64,000 bases of DNA from NCBI GenBank assembly GCA_963667505.2, contig OY763490.2, positions 2,108,001 through 2,172,000 of the forward strand, in the 5' to 3' direction. The stretch's first letter is position 1. Each line of letters starts with the position of its first letter. This DNA is from Aldehydirespirator sp963667505. Its GTDB lineage: Bacteria; Actinomycetota; Acidimicrobiia; Acidimicrobiales; Aldehydirespiratoraceae. Below the pieces are notes generated by a model that worked only from the letters and a program-made list of their open reading frames with translations, had not been told where the DNA came from and did no database searches. Shown here piece after piece: positions 40,325-49,326 of this stretch. A program made the position numbers and the translations under genes.

Positions 40325-41653
40325 ATGCACCTGAGTAACTCCTCCCACCGACGCACGCCCCGCGGGCGCAGAATCCTCGCAGCAATGGTCGTGCCTGTCC
40401 TGGCCGCGCTCCCTGCCGGCTCTGCCCAGGCTCAGGACGAGCACGAGAAGACCATCAAGGAGAGCGAGCAGACGATCAGCGCGAGCAGCCAGCGCGTCAA
40501 GGAGAAGGAGGCCGAACGCCGAGAACTGCGCGAGTTGGCCGAGACGGCCACCGCGAGCCTCGACGTCGCGCAAGCCACCGCCGACGACCTGATCGCCGCC
40601 CTCGACGCCGCCCGAGCCTCAGTGAACGCCCAGCAGGAGGCCCTCGACAACGCGGCCAGGGCGGTAGCCGAAGCCGAGGCTGTCGAGAGCAACGCGGCGG
40701 CGCGCATTGCCGAACTGCAAGAGCAGATGGAAGCGGCCGAACAGGGCCTCAAGGCGGCCGTGATCGAGTCGTTCGTTACCTTCCAGACCCCTGACGGATC
40801 CCTGAGCGTCCTGAGCGAGGACCTGTGGGAGAACGACCGCCTGGAGGCCCTGGCCAGCTTCACCACGGGCAGTCAGATCGACAGCATCGACGACCTGCGG
40901 CGCCTCGGGGCAGAACTCGAACGGTGGCGGCTGGTCGCCGAGGAGGCCACAGCCTCGGCGGTGGAACGCCGAGAGCAGGCCGCCGGGCTTCTCGCGGAGC
41001 TCGAGGCGGCCCAGATGAGGGAGGCTGCGTTCGTGCTGGAGGCCGAGGAGAGGCTCGAGACCCGGCTCTATGAGGTACAGACGCTACGGGCCTTGGACTC
41101 GTCCCTGGCCGGCGAGATCGAGCGCGAGGAGCGGCGGATCGCCGAAGCGCTGTCACGAAAGCGCTCCGCCCAGGAAGCCCAGCGAAGGGCAGAGGAGGAA
41201 GCTCGGCGCAGGGCCGAGGCAGCGGCTAGCGGCGGCGAGACGATCAAGCCCGACCACGGCGACTTCACCCTTGTCTGGGTGCGCGGCATCCAGGTCAACA
41301 CCGAGATCGCGGGCAACTTGGCCGGGCTGCTGGACGCGATGGACGCCGAGGGCATCCCCCTCAAGGGGTGGGGCTACCGGACCCACGCGGATCAGATCGC
41401 GCTGCGCAAGGCCCACTGCGGCACCTCGGACTACGCGATCTGGGAGATGCCGTCCCATCGCTGCCGCCCCCCGACGGCGCGGCCCGGCCGCAGCAACCAC
41501 GAGAAGGGGCTGGCCGTCGACTTCACCCACAACGGCCGCACCATCACCAGCCGCAGCAGTGCCGCCTTCCAGGCGCTGAAGCGGCTCGCTCCCCAATTCG
41601 GGCTCAAGAACCTCCCCAGCGAGCCTTGGCACTGGTCGGTGGACGGCCGCTGA
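40325..41653 (+). CDS. Secreted coiled-coil peptidase of the M15B (VanY-like) family
   Basis: 442 residues. A signal peptide (RRILAAMVVPVLAALPAGSAQAQ) is followed by a long coiled coil (about 40-300, rich in Ala, Glu, Arg), resembling the PcsB/NlpC-type hydrolase regulators, and a C-terminal D-alanyl-D-alanine carboxypeptidase domain. Zinc-site motifs there are SNHEKGLAVDFTH (His and Asp ligands) and EPWHWS (third His). It probably trims peptidoglycan stem peptides at the envelope; the coiled coil may hold the enzyme in check, as in PcsB-like systems (inference). Confidence 0.88.
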   Translation: MHLSNSSHRRTPRGRRILAAMVVPVLAALPAGSAQAQDEHEKTIKESEQTISASSQRVKEKEAERRELRELAETATASLDVAQATADDLIAALDAARASVNAQQEALDNAARAVAEAEAVESNAAARIAELQEQMEAAEQGLKAAVIESFVTFQTPDGSLSVLSEDLWENDRLEALASFTTGSQIDSIDDLRRLGAELERWRLVAEEATASAVERREQAAGLLAELEAAQMREAAFVLEAEERLETRLYEVQTLRALDSSLAGEIEREERRIAEALSRKRSAQEAQRRAEEEARRRAEAAASGGETIKPDHGDFTLVWVRGIQVNTEIAGNLAGLLDAMDAEGIPLKGWGYRTHADQIALRKAHCGTSDYAIWEMPSHRCRPPTARPGRSNHEKGLAVDFTHNGRTITSRSSAAFQALKRLAPQFGLKNLPSEPWHWSVDGR

Positions 41654-41719
41654 GCATTCTCCATCTGCGACCAGTCCCGAGTCCCGACAGAAGTTGACGG
41701 CGCCGGTCGGCGCTACGGG

Positions 41720-42499
41720 TCAGCCCGTGTGGGTCCAGACGGGCCGGCGCTTCTCGATGAACGCCCTGGGCCACTCGGCGCCGTCGCCCCGGGCCGCGTT
41801 GGTCGCCATCACGTCGGTGGCGAGCTTGTAGGCGTCGCCCACGCCCATGTCCATCTGGGCGTAGAGGGTCTGCTTGCCGACGCCTTTGGCGTACCGGCTG
41901 CCGCGGGTGGCCCGGCCCAGCAGGTCCATGGTGGCCTCGTCCAGTCGGTCGTTGGGCACAACCCGGTTGACCAGCCCCCACTGGTGGGCGGTGGCCGCGT
42001 CGATGGTGTCGCCGGTGAGGGCCAGCTCCACGGCCCGCTTGCGGCCCAAGGGCCGGGCCACCGCCACCATCGGCGTGTGGCAGAACAGACCGCCCTTGCC
42101 GCCGGGGGTGGCGAACCCGGCCTGCTCGCTGGCCACGACCAGGTCGGCGCTGGCCACAAGCTGCGCTCCGGCCGCGGTGGCCAGGGCGTGCACCTTGGCC
42201 ACCACCACCTGGGGGATCTCGGCCATGGCGGTCATGGCCGATGTGCACAGGGCGAACAGTTCGTGCAGCTCGGGCTCGCCCATGGCCGCCATCTCGGCCA
42301 GGTCGTGGCCCGAGGAGAACACCGGGCCGTTGGCGGCCAGCACAACCCCGGCGATCTCGTCGTCGGCGCCGGTCGTCCGCAGCGCATGCTCGAGCTCGCC
42401 GAGCAGCTCCGACGACAGACAGTTGCGGCGCTCAGGCCGGTTGAGCGTGATCGTCACATACCGGTCGTCGCGCTCATACAGCAGGTTGCGATACTCCAT
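41720..42499 (-). CDS. Enoyl-CoA hydratase/isomerase-family protein
   Basis: 259 residues of the crotonase fold: ITLNRPERRNCLSSELL, the oxyanion-hole loop NGPVFSSGHDLAEMAA, and the second one ATAAGAQLVASADLVVASEQAGFATPGGKGGLF. The usual catalytic Glu near the second loop is not evident (PGGKGG replaces it), so hydratase activity is not certain and an isomerase or dehalogenase-type member is possible. ATG start. Confidence 0.85.
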   Translation of the reverse strand: MEYRNLLYERDDRYVTITLNRPERRNCLSSELLGELEHALRTTGADDEIAGVVLAANGPVFSSGHDLAEMAAMGEPELHELFALCTSAMTAMAEIPQVVVAKVHALATAAGAQLVASADLVVASEQAGFATPGGKGGLFCHTPMVAVARPLGRKRAVELALTGDTIDAATAHQWGLVNRVVPNDRLDEATMDLLGRATRGSRYAKGVGKQTLYAQMDMGVGDAYKLATDVMATNAARGDGAEWPRAFIEKRRPVWTHTG

Positions 42500-42574
42500 A
42501 GGCGACCAGTGTAGGACGGAGCGACCAGCCGGACTCGGCCGGCACTCGGCATGCTGCCAGTTCCGGTCGGGGTG

Positions 42575-43552
42575 TCAGTCCGACAGGGCGGGGAGGACTT
42601 GGTCGGCGGTGAGCTGGACGCTGGACCAGGCCTCGTCCAGCGGCATTCCGCCCACCAAGGGGTGAAGGGCCAGAGCGCCGGTGCTGCGGACCAGCTCGAC
42701 GGCATCTGCCGGCGTGAGAACCCGGTAGATGCCCTCGGTGCGAAGCTCTTCGACGGTGGTGGCCTTGGAGCACACGGCGGAGGTCTGGCCGGGCGGCTGC
42801 CATCCCTTGTAGGTCATCGCCTCCAGCATGAAGCAGTCTCCGTGCTCGGCCCACACCCGGTCGGGGTCCTCGGCCACATGCAGCATCACCACGTTGTCGG
42901 GGGCGATGCAGAAGCCCTGCGTGCCGTGGCGCTCGCACTCGGCGTAGTAGAGGGCCTCGATGTCGGGGAACTGGCCGGGGAGCTGCATGGGCAGGCCGAG
43001 CCGGGCCGCCCGCCGGGCCGCCGCGGGCGACGATCCGCCCACCAGCACCATCGGATGGGGACGGCTGTAGGGCATGGGCAGGACCTGCACCGTCTCGCCG
43101 TTGTGCTCGAAGGGCTCCCCCTTCCATGCGGTGAGCATCACCTCGAGGGCCTCGTCGAGGATCTTGCCCCGCCGTCGGTACTCCTTGCCCAGAGCCGCGT
43201 ACTCCACCGGCCGGTAGCCGATGCCGGTGACGATCACCAGGCGGCCCCGGCTCACCAAGTCGATGACCGCAATGTCCTCGGCGGCCCGGATCGGGTCGTG
43301 CAGCGGTACCAGCAGCGCCGAGATCGTGACCATCAGGTTGTCGGTGCTCGACAGGATCATGGCCGCGTTGAGCAGCGGTGTGGGGCTCCACGCCATCGGA
43401 GTGCTGTGATGCTCCTCCAGGCTGACCGCGTTGAAGCCGCGGCTGTCGGCGTAGCGGGCGATCTCCAGCCCGGCCCGGTAGCGGTCGCTCATCGCCTGAG
43501 CGTCAGCGGGGTCCGGCGACATGAAGTTGTAGCGGATGAGCGAGAAGGCCAT
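42575..43552 (-). CDS. LLM-class flavin/F420-dependent oxidoreductase
   Basis: 325 residues: SRGFNAVSLEEHHSTPMAWSP, ISALLVPLHDPIRAAEDIAVIDLVSRGRLVIVTGIGYRPVEYAALG, and PMVLVGGSSPAAARRAARLGLPM. This is the TIM-barrel LLM fold with the EEHH pattern of the luciferase branch. Substrate unknown. ATG start. It follows leuA on the same strand after an intergenic hairpin. Confidence 0.87.
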   Translation of the reverse strand: MAFSLIRYNFMSPDPADAQAMSDRYRAGLEIARYADSRGFNAVSLEEHHSTPMAWSPTPLLNAAMILSSTDNLMVTISALLVPLHDPIRAAEDIAVIDLVSRGRLVIVTGIGYRPVEYAALGKEYRRRGKILDEALEVMLTAWKGEPFEHNGETVQVLPMPYSRPHPMVLVGGSSPAAARRAARLGLPMQLPGQFPDIEALYYAECERHGTQGFCIAPDNVVMLHVAEDPDRVWAEHGDCFMLEAMTYKGWQPPGQTSAVCSKATTVEELRTEGIYRVLTPADAVELVRSTGALALHPLVGGMPLDEAWSSVQLTADQVLPALSD

Positions 43553-43620
43553 GCCCCCAAGTCTGCCCTACGCGGCGGGCGGGCGCGCCCGCTCAGCCCG
43601 CCGGCCGGGCCCTGCGACGG

Positions 43621-43670
43621 AATCTCGGGACGGCGACCTGTGCCACAGCCACCGAAACCGTCCCGAGATT
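43621..43670 (-). terminator. 13-bp perfect inverted repeat downstream of leuA
   Basis: AATCTCGGGACGG (43621-43633) and CCGTCCCGAGATT (43658-43670) pair perfectly with a 24-bp loop, 43 bp after the leuA stop. A terminator or mRNA-stabilising hairpin for leuA is likely; a T-run is weak. Confidence 0.6.
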
Positions 43671-43712
43671 GTGTGGACGGGACGGCGATCCGGGGGAGGC
43701 GCGCCGCGGCCC

Positions 43713-45446
43713 TCAGCCGAGAATGCCGACGGCGTGCATGCGGTTGACGGTGCTGACCACCGCCCGCAGCGACGCCGACACGATGGACTCGTGCAGGCCC
43801 ACGCCCCAGGTGGTGTCGCGGTCGGCGGTGTCGACCTCGACGTACGCCGCGGCGGTTGCGTCGCTGCCGGTGCCGATGGCGTGCTCGTAGTAGTCGACGA
43901 TCTTGCCCGCGAACAGTCCGTGGGACTGCAGCGCCGACACGAAGGCGTCGATTGGTCCGTTGCCCGTGCCCATGACCGTGTGCTCGACCCCGTCGACATG
44001 CAGGCGGGCCTCGAGGTCGGTGCGGGCCGCTTCGAGGGTGTCGGTGGTGGCCCGGTGCCCGATCAACTCGATCCAGGGGCGCTCGGGCTCCACGTAGGAG
44101 GCCAAGAACCGGCGGTGGATCTCATAGGAGGTGATCTCGGTGCCGGTGTCCTCGGTGACGGTCTGGATCTGCTTGGAGAAGTCGACTTGCAGGCCCCGAG
44201 GCAGGTCGAGGCCGTACTCGTGAAGAAGCACGTAGGCCACGCCGCCCTTGCCCGACTGGCTGTTCACCCGCACGACCGCCTCGTAGCTCCGGCCCAAGTG
44301 ACGGGGGTCGATGGGCAGGTAGGGCACGTCCCACAGGTCGTAGTCGCCGGTCAGGGGCTCGCCCGGGGCCAGGTCGTAGATGGCGGCCATGCCCTTCTTG
44401 ATGGCGTCCTGATGGCTGCCGGAGAACGCGGTGTACACGAGGTCGCCCACGTAGGGGTGGCGCTCGGGCACGCTCATGCGGTTGGCGTACTCGAACACCC
44501 TGCGGGCCTCGGTGATGTCGCTCAGGTCCAGTTCGGGATCGACGCCCTGGGTGAACAGGTTGAGCGCGATGGTGACCACGTCCACGTTGCCAGTGCGCTC
44601 GCCGTTGCCGAACAGGGTGCCCTCCACCCGGTCGGCGCCGGCCATGATCCCGAACTCGGCCGCGGCCACCGCGGTGCCCCGATCGTTGTGGGGGTGCAGC
44701 GACAGCACGATCGAGTCCCGGTCGCGGATGTCGCGATGGAAGCGCTCGATCATGTCGCCGTAGATGTTGGCCGACGACATCTCCACCGTGGCGGGCAGGT
44801 TCAGGATCAGCGGCCAGTCCGGCGTGGGGCCGATCACGTCCATGACGGCCTCGCACACCTCCACGGCGAAATCGGTCTCGGTGCCGGTGTAGCTCTCCGG
44901 CGAGTACTCGAAGCGGATGCCGTCGCCTCCGCCGCGCCGCCGGGACGCGTCGAGGCCGCGCATGCACTGCTCGGCGCCGTTGACCGCGATGGCCACGATG
45001 CCGGCCCGGTCGGTGCTGAACACCACCCTGCGCTGAGTGACCGACGTCGAGTTGTAGAGGTGCACGATCGCCCGGGGAGCTCCCGCGACCGCATCGAAGG
45101 TGCGCTCGATCAGCTCGTCGCGGGCCTGGGTGAGCACCTGGATGGTGACGTCGTCGGGGATGCGGTCCTCCTCCACGAGCTTGCGGCAGAAGTCGAAGTC
45201 GGGCTGGGAGGCAGCCGGGAAGCCCACCTCGATCTCCTTGAAGCCCATGTCCACGAGGTGGTCGTACATGCGCTGTTTGCGGGGGATGTCCATCGGGTCG
45301 ACGAGGGCCTGGTTGCCGTCGCGGAGGTCGACCGAGCACCACAGCGGCGCTTCGGTGATGCGCCGGTCCGGCCAGGTCCGGTCGGCGAGCTCCACCGCGG
45401 GGTAGGGCCGGTACTTCGTGAAGGGCATGGGCTTCGACGTGGGCAT
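43713..45446 (-). CDS. leuA: 2-isopropylmalate synthase
   Basis: 577 residues, the long actinobacterial LeuA form. Catalytic N-terminal motifs are WCSVDLRDGNQALVDPM, KEIEVGFPAASQPDFDF, LHPHNDRGTAVAAAEFG and GTLFGNGERTGNVDVV. The C-terminal part (about 430-577) carries the leucine-sensing regulatory domain (GRGPIDA-type GNGPIDAFVSAL). It condenses 2-ketoisovalerate with acetyl-CoA, the first committed step to leucine. GAGGAG lies 7 bp before the ATG. A leader peptide and two hairpins occupy the 5' region. Confidence 0.96.
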   Translation of the reverse strand: MPTSKPMPFTKYRPYPAVELADRTWPDRRITEAPLWCSVDLRDGNQALVDPMDIPRKQRMYDHLVDMGFKEIEVGFPAASQPDFDFCRKLVEEDRIPDDVTIQVLTQARDELIERTFDAVAGAPRAIVHLYNSTSVTQRRVVFSTDRAGIVAIAVNGAEQCMRGLDASRRRGGGDGIRFEYSPESYTGTETDFAVEVCEAVMDVIGPTPDWPLILNLPATVEMSSANIYGDMIERFHRDIRDRDSIVLSLHPHNDRGTAVAAAEFGIMAGADRVEGTLFGNGERTGNVDVVTIALNLFTQGVDPELDLSDITEARRVFEYANRMSVPERHPYVGDLVYTAFSGSHQDAIKKGMAAIYDLAPGEPLTGDYDLWDVPYLPIDPRHLGRSYEAVVRVNSQSGKGGVAYVLLHEYGLDLPRGLQVDFSKQIQTVTEDTGTEITSYEIHRRFLASYVEPERPWIELIGHRATTDTLEAARTDLEARLHVDGVEHTVMGTGNGPIDAFVSALQSHGLFAGKIVDYYEHAIGTGSDATAAAYVEVDTADRDTTWGVGLHESIVSASLRAVVSTVNRMHAVGILG

Positions 45447-45547
45447 GGTCGTACTCCTCTGTGCGGCTGGATGATCTTGAGTTCCGGGGCTGCGATCGGG
45501 TTCGGGATTCGGTCGGCGACGGGCTGGAACCGACCCCGACAACGACA

Positions 45548-45577
45548 AATCCCCCCGGCCGGCGGCACGAGGGGATT
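45548..45577 (-). terminator. Candidate attenuator terminator hairpin before leuA
   Basis: On the minus strand AATCCCC and GGGGATT arms close a GC-rich stem, followed by TTGTCGTTGTC. It lies between the leucine-rich leader ORF and leuA, as expected for a transcription attenuator. Confidence 0.6.
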
Positions 45578-45579
45578 CG

Positions 45580-45604
45580 GCGAGCACCGATATGTGGCGC
45601 TCGC
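45580..45604 (-). promoter_or_regulatory. Hairpin adjoining the leader-peptide stop (pause/antiterminator candidate)
   Basis: GCGAGC (45580-45585) and GCTCGC (45599-45604) pair perfectly; the stem starts directly after the leader stop codon, so a ribosome stalled on the Leu codons would sit against it. Confidence 0.55.
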
Positions 45605-45640
45605 CTACACGAGAAGCAGGAGGTCGGCGAAGGTGGTCAC
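45605..45640 (-). CDS. leuL: LeuA leader peptide with four consecutive Leu codons
   Basis: GTG at 45640 encodes MTTFADLLLLV, ending at TAG 45605. The codons CTC CTG CTT CTC are consecutive and unusually varied, as in leader peptides that sense charged leucyl-tRNA. Two hairpins follow directly before leuA. No Shine-Dalgarno sequence is seen, so the leader may be translated from a leaderless transcript. Confidence 0.7.
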   Translation of the reverse strand: MTTFADLLLLV

Positions 45641-45760
45641 GGCCGTCAACGCTAGCCGAGCCGGTGGCCGCGTCCAACCCGGCGGCTGCGACAGAGGCGC
45701 AACAGGCCGAAGGGGGTGCGATCGGGGCGCGATCCGCGCCATGCTGGAGGAGTGAGCCAC

Positions 45761-46609
45761 ATGGTGTGGGAGGCGACGCAGCCGGACCTCCGGTCGCCGA
45801 TGATGGTGACCGCCTTCCGCGGCTGGTTCGACGTGGGCGGCGCGGCGACGGGCGCGCTCGAGTGGCTGAGCGAACGCAGCGATTCGATCCGGGTGGCGCA
45901 TATCGACCCTGAGGAGTTCTTCAACTTCGCCGAGCAGCGGCCCACTGTCAGGCTTCAGGACGATCGCCGGGAGATCGTGTGGCCCTCCACCGATGTGCAT
46001 GTGCTGAGACCACCGGACGGCCAGCAGGATCTGGTGCTGGTTCTGGGCGCAGAGCCCCACCTGGGTTGGCGGACCTTCGCGGACGTGATCGCCGGGCTCG
46101 CGTCCCGCACCAATCCGTCCGCGCTGGTGACCCTGGGTGCCCACATCGCCGACATTCCCCACACCCGGCCCTTCCTGGTGACTGGCTCCACCGGCGACGC
46201 GAGCCTGGGCAAGGCCTGGGGACTGGACCAGCCCAGCTACGAAGGCCCGACCGGGATAGTGGGAGTGCTGCACGAGCGCTTCGAGCGGCTCGAGGTTCCG
46301 GCGGTGTCGCTGCGGGTGGCCGTGCCCCACTACGTCTCGGGCGCTCCCAACCCCAAGGGGGCGCGGGCGCTGCTGGAGCGTTTCGAGCGGGTCACGGGCA
46401 TCCCGACCGGATGGTCGGAACTGGACGAGGCCGCCGAGGAGTGGGAGCAGCGGGTCAACGACGCCATGAACTCCGACGACGACGTGGTGGCCTACGTTCG
46501 CCGTCTCGAGGCCCGGGCCGACGCCCGGGCCGAGCAGAGCGTCCCCAGCCCCGACGATCTGGGCGCCGAGTTCGAGCGCTTCCTGCGCCAGCAGGACAGC
46601 CCGGGCTGA
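45761..46609 (+). CDS. PAC2-family protein
   Basis: 282 residues: PMMVTAFRGWFDVGGAATGALEWL, EEFFNFAEQRPTVRL, LVLVLGAEPHLGWRTFADVI, TLGAHIADIPHTRP and VPHYVSGAPNPKGARALLERFE are the conserved blocks of the actinobacterial PAC2 (proteasome-assembly-chaperone-2-like) family. Its function in bacteria is not established. The ATG at 45761 has GGAGGA about 9 bp upstream; an in-frame GTG at 45752 is too close to it. Divergent from leuA. Confidence 0.88.
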   Translation: MVWEATQPDLRSPMMVTAFRGWFDVGGAATGALEWLSERSDSIRVAHIDPEEFFNFAEQRPTVRLQDDRREIVWPSTDVHVLRPPDGQQDLVLVLGAEPHLGWRTFADVIAGLASRTNPSALVTLGAHIADIPHTRPFLVTGSTGDASLGKAWGLDQPSYEGPTGIVGVLHERFERLEVPAVSLRVAVPHYVSGAPNPKGARALLERFERVTGIPTGWSELDEAAEEWEQRVNDAMNSDDDVVAYVRRLEARADARAEQSVPSPDDLGAEFERFLRQQDSPG

Positions 46610-46625
46610 CGCCGAGCGACCCCGG

Positions 46626-47429
46626 CTAGCGCATCTGAGGCTGCCACGATGCGGCCGGAAAGAGCGACGGATCCTGGTCCGTCCACGACGACAGGCCACA
46701 CAGCTGGCGCCGGACGGGGTCGGTCTGGCGCGACGCGAACTCTGCGGTGATGTCGTAGCCCTTGTCCCACTGCTTCATCCAACCCGGCTTGTACAGCACC
46801 ATCGCCAACCGGCGCGGCTCCGGCCCCGTGTTGGCAGTGTTGGTGTGCCAGATGTCGGTGTTGTTGATCAAGCAGCTGCCGGCCGGGCCGACGAAGGGCA
46901 CCTGCCCCTCTATGGGCAGCGGCTGGCCGTCCTCGCCGATGTAGCGGGCCAGCTCGGCCCCGCCTCGCCCATGGGAGCCGGGCACCAGAGTGAACGGCCC
47001 CATGTCGGTGGTCACGTCGCCGATCAGGTAGACGCAGCGGACCCAGCCGAACTGCCGCGGGTAGGGGATCCCGTCGAGGAACTGGAAGTCGGCGTGCCAG
47101 GCGATGTAGGCGGGGGTGGGCCCGAACTTGCAGTCGAGCTCGCCGCCCGTCCCCAGCTCGAGCGTCGGCCCGAGGAGCTCGCGCACCACCGCGAACACCG
47201 GAGGGTTGTCCATGAGCTGCTCGAATGCGGGGTCGAGCTCGATCAGTCTCGGAAGCTCGAGCCGGATGGCGTCGGGCTCCCGCGGGTGCAGCGCGAGCTG
47301 GCGGTCGTACGCCTCGGTGATCTCGTCGAGCTGCGCCGAGGTCAAGGCGCCGCGCATGACGACGTAGCCGTCTTCGCGTACGAGCCCGGCGGCGTCCTCG
47401 ACCGGGGTCTCCGGCGTGACGGTGTTCAT
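46626..47429 (-). CDS. Phytanoyl-CoA dioxygenase-family Fe(II)/2-oxoglutarate oxygenase
   Basis: 267 residues. The iron facial triad is visible as WHADFQF (His and Asp) and the distal DIWHTNTANTG (His), followed by RRLAMVLYKPG with the 2-oxoglutarate-binding Arg. Start EDGYVVMRGALTSAQLDEI is typical of the PhyH family. Substrates in bacteria are diverse small molecules. GGGAGGG precedes the ATG. It is convergent with the PAC2 gene and divergent from the solute-binding protein, with a second PhyH gene at the other end of the transporter operon. Confidence 0.9.
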   Translation of the reverse strand: MNTVTPETPVEDAAGLVREDGYVVMRGALTSAQLDEITEAYDRQLALHPREPDAIRLELPRLIELDPAFEQLMDNPPVFAVVRELLGPTLELGTGGELDCKFGPTPAYIAWHADFQFLDGIPYPRQFGWVRCVYLIGDVTTDMGPFTLVPGSHGRGGAELARYIGEDGQPLPIEGQVPFVGPAGSCLINNTDIWHTNTANTGPEPRRLAMVLYKPGWMKQWDKGYDITAEFASRQTDPVRRQLCGLSSWTDQDPSLFPAASWQPQMR

Positions 47430-47597
47430 CGGACCCTCCCCTCGCGCCAGCCTCCCAAACGAACTGTCACAGGCCCGGCCCCGACGATCAAATCGTGCGC
47501 CATACACGCGATTCGGCCATCCGTGCAATTTGCCCGCCTCGATGCGCCCCCACATACTGGATATGTCAGACAGCTTCACAACAAGGGGGATGCAAGC

Positions 47598-49310
47598 GTG
47601 GGGAAGCAGGACAAGGACCGTCGCGATCTGATACAGGCGCTCGGCAAGGGGAAGATCTCGCGGCGCCAGTTCACGTTGAGGGCCAGCGCGCTGGGCCTCT
47701 CGACCGGCGCGGTCGGCTCCGTGCTGGCCGCGTGCGGCGACGACGAGGCGGCCGCGCCGACGACCACGGCCGCGCCCACCACCGCGCCGACCACCACCGC
47801 GGCTGCGGCGCCGACCACGACAGCCGCGACAGAGACCGCCACCACGACCACGGCCGCGCCGGGCGGACCCGTCCGGGGAGGCCGCCTGGTGACCGCCCAC
47901 ACCGGCGCGGGCCCGGCCGAGACCCTGCTGCCCTGGAACGAGGCCTCCTTCATCGACGTGGGGCGGCACAAGCAGATCTACGAGAAGCTCTTCGAGCGGG
48001 ACGAGACCCTCACCCCGTTGCCGCATCTCGCCGAGTCGCTCGAGTCCAACGCCGCCGGCGACGTCTGGCAGCTCAAGCTCAAGTCGGGCATCACGTTCCA
48101 CAACGGCAAGGAGTTGACGGCCGACGACGTCCTCTACAGCTGGTCGGAGGCCGCCAACGTGGAGTACGAGAGCGGCTCGAACTTCGGGGTGTTCGACCTC
48201 GCCAACACCAGGAAGGTCTCCGACACCGAGGTCGAGCTGCGACTGACCCAGCCGCTGGCCGACCTTCCTGCCGTGCTCTCCAAGAAGGTCATGTACATCG
48301 TGCCCGACGGCCTCAGCGACTACGACCAGCCGGTAGGCACCGGCGCGTTCACGTTCGTCGAGTGGACTCCCGGAGAGCGGAGCCTGATGGCCCGGTACGA
48401 CGACTACTGGCAGGAGGGCAAGCCCTACTTCGACGAGGTCGAGATGATCTCGATCGAGGACCCGACGGCCCGCCTGAACGCCCTGCTGGGAGGCCAGGTC
48501 GACGCGGTGGAGCAGTTGGACTTCACCCAGGCCACGGCGCACCGGGACAACCCGGACGTGCAGTTGATCATCGCCGAGTCGACGACCACCGTGCCGTTGA
48601 CGATGCGCCTGGACACGGCGCCCTTCGACGATCCCAGGGTCCGGGAGGCGGTCAAGCTGTCGGTCGACCGCCAGCAGATGGTCGATTCGGTGCTGCTGGG
48701 CTTCGGCTTCGTCGGCAACGACCTGTTCGGCCTCGGCCACCCCTCCTACAACGACCAGCTTCCCCAGCGCACCTACGACCCCGACAGGGCCCGGGCCCTG
48801 CTGGCCGAGGCCGGCATGGACGGCCTGGAGGTCACCCTCCACACGTCTCAGGTGGTGCCTGGAATGCTGGAGTCGGCCACCATCTTCAAGGAGCAGGCCA
48901 AGGCGTCGGGCATCGAGGTCACCCTCGAGGTGCTGCCCGGCGAGGCCTACTTCGACGTCGAGCAGAGCTACCTGTCGCCGTCGGCGCCGTTCTACCAGTC
49001 CATCTGGGGCGGCAACTTCGAGGGCCAGGCGGTGGACGGCCTGCTGGCCGACTCGCCCTACAACGAGACGGTCTGGAACCGGCCCGACTGGGAGGAGTCG
49101 TTCAGGGCGGCCCAGGGGATCATCGACGGCGACGAGCGGGCCGCGGCGCTGCAGGAGCTGCAGGTGCCTCTCTACGAAGAGGGCGGCTACGTCATCTGGG
49201 GCTTCAGCGCCATAATCGACGCGGCCTCCCCCAGGGTCAAGGGCATCGTCCCGTCCGGCGTGTTCAACCTCGCTCACTACGATTTCAAGGAGTGGTGGTT
49301 CGAGTCCTGA
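47598..49310 (+). CDS. Oligopeptide/dipeptide ABC transporter substrate-binding lipoprotein
   Basis: 570 residues of SBP family 5. The N-terminus has a Tat-like SRRQF motif (21-25) and a lipobox LAAC (Cys46), then a long Thr/Ala/Pro-rich linker (about 52-92). The mature part shows WQLKLKSGITFHNGKELTADDVLYSW, GTGAFTFVEWTPGE, and FDDPRVREAVKLSVDRQQMVDSVL, hallmarks of DppA/OppA-like proteins. GTG start with GGGGG 8 bp upstream. First gene of a four-gene transporter operon. Confidence 0.92.
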   Translation: MGKQDKDRRDLIQALGKGKISRRQFTLRASALGLSTGAVGSVLAACGDDEAAAPTTTAAPTTAPTTTAAAAPTTTAATETATTTTAAPGGPVRGGRLVTAHTGAGPAETLLPWNEASFIDVGRHKQIYEKLFERDETLTPLPHLAESLESNAAGDVWQLKLKSGITFHNGKELTADDVLYSWSEAANVEYESGSNFGVFDLANTRKVSDTEVELRLTQPLADLPAVLSKKVMYIVPDGLSDYDQPVGTGAFTFVEWTPGERSLMARYDDYWQEGKPYFDEVEMISIEDPTARLNALLGGQVDAVEQLDFTQATAHRDNPDVQLIIAESTTTVPLTMRLDTAPFDDPRVREAVKLSVDRQQMVDSVLLGFGFVGNDLFGLGHPSYNDQLPQRTYDPDRARALLAEAGMDGLEVTLHTSQVVPGMLESATIFKEQAKASGIEVTLEVLPGEAYFDVEQSYLSPSAPFYQSIWGGNFEGQAVDGLLADSPYNETVWNRPDWEESFRAAQGIIDGDERAAALQELQVPLYEEGGYVIWGFSAIIDAASPRVKGIVPSGVFNLAHYDFKEWWFES

Positions 49311-49326
49311 CGCGGCGCGGGGCGGG

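Noticed and set aside
41653..41719. Hairpin-like sequence GGCGCCGGTCGGCGC after the peptidase gene
   Set aside because: Arms are short and overlap; not clear enough to call a terminator.
43536..45755. Long plus-strand open frame opposite leuA
   Set aside because: Antisense shadow of leuA, which is certain on the minus strand.
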